5,628 nt of DNA from Opitutales bacterium (GTDB lineage: Bacteria; Verrucomicrobiota; Verrucomicrobiia; Opitutales; UBA2987), in assembly GCA_021772555.1 (NCBI GenBank), contig JAJFLT010000187.1, forward strand, positions 1-5,628, given 5' to 3'. Below, in pieces: positions 5,433 to 5,628 of the stretch (position 1 is the stretch's first letter; each line of letters opens with the position of its first letter). Below the pieces are notes generated by a model. It was given only the letters and a program-made list of their open reading frames with translations, ran no database searches and had not been told where the DNA came from. The position numbers were made by a program, and so were the translations under genes.

Positions 5433-5628
5433 TCCGTTAGCAGTGTTAAAAATATCCCATCTCTAGCTAGGAACTCCCACAGCAACAAAATATTCCCATC
5501 GATAAGAAAACCCGTTTTCCGAAAATTGCTAAATCGGCCAAGGTTCATTTTACTTTTGTCATCAATTTGAAAACTCACCAAATTGAACCCAAAAAATGCT
5601 CCCATTATCGAACCGTTGAAAAAAACGA
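5429..5628 (-). CDS. Partial unknown ORF entering from right edge
   Basis: A leftward frame is open from the window edge (about 65 codons) to TGA at 5431-5429. Its first internal ATG, at 5605, would leave 58 residues; the frame has no stop before the edge, so the true start may lie outside. The visible sequence begins around VFFNGSIMGAFFGF and ends EFLARDGIFLTLLTE; it is rich in Phe, Leu and Ile, and I recognise no family. Its last codons overlap the peptidase start as GAGTGA, a 4-bp GTGA stop/start overlap typical of translationally coupled genes. The region is AT-rich, so an open frame of this length has a modest chance of being accidental. If it is not coding, this is the promoter region of the peptidase gene. 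Confidence 0.35.
   Translation of the reverse strand, partial: VFFNGSIMGAFFGFNLVSFQIDDKSKMNLGRFSNFRKTGFLIDGNILLLWEFLARDGIFLTLLTE

Noticed and set aside
5463..5470. CTAGCTAG palindrome upstream of the peptidase
   Set aside because: An 8-bp palindrome is expected by chance, and it lies within the possible coding frame at the right edge.

Overview
The window reads as part of a bacterial chromosome of moderate GC content. It probably comes from the Verrucomicrobia (Opitutales-type). The main clue is the tryptophan-rich C-terminal module of the secreted peptidase near the right end (WPWIYHDEHGW, then repeated aromatic blocks). I remember this kind of module as a common C-terminal domain in that group; no search was run, so the taxonomy is an inference.

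Layout from left to right. Positions 1-262 hold no convincing gene. They contain a cluster of potential hairpins, the best of which could end the leftward transcript, and short degenerate 7-bp repeats. Positions 263-2963 hold a leftward two-gene unit: an AMP-forming acyl-acid ligase resembling the synthetase half of Aas, followed 37 bp later by a metal-dependent amidohydrolase of the amidohydrolase-2 type. The ligase probably starts at a TTG codon with a strong ribosome binding site, not at the ATG furthest upstream. Positions 2964-3140 are a divergent control region with palindromes and a possible promoter. Positions 3141-4418 encode, rightward, an amino-type DNA methyltransferase (N4-cytosine or N6-adenine) with no restriction enzyme beside it. 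It converges, with only 3 bp between the stop codons, on a leftward secreted M23 zinc endopeptidase (4422-5432). Upstream of the peptidase, an open frame enters from the right edge of the window and ends in a GTGA stop/start overlap with it. This is probably the tail of another gene.

How the genes relate: the ligase and amidohydrolase are likely co-transcribed and may act on a related acyl or carboxylic substrate, which the sequence does not identify. The methyltransferase and peptidase look functionally independent of them. I see no CRISPR array, tRNA, rRNA, transposase or complete defence system. The window is mostly ordinary. The points most worth a second look are the coupled partial frame at the right edge, the orphan methyltransferase, the lineage-specific module on the peptidase, and the near-identical GTTTTA/TAAAAC palindromes in two intergenic gaps.
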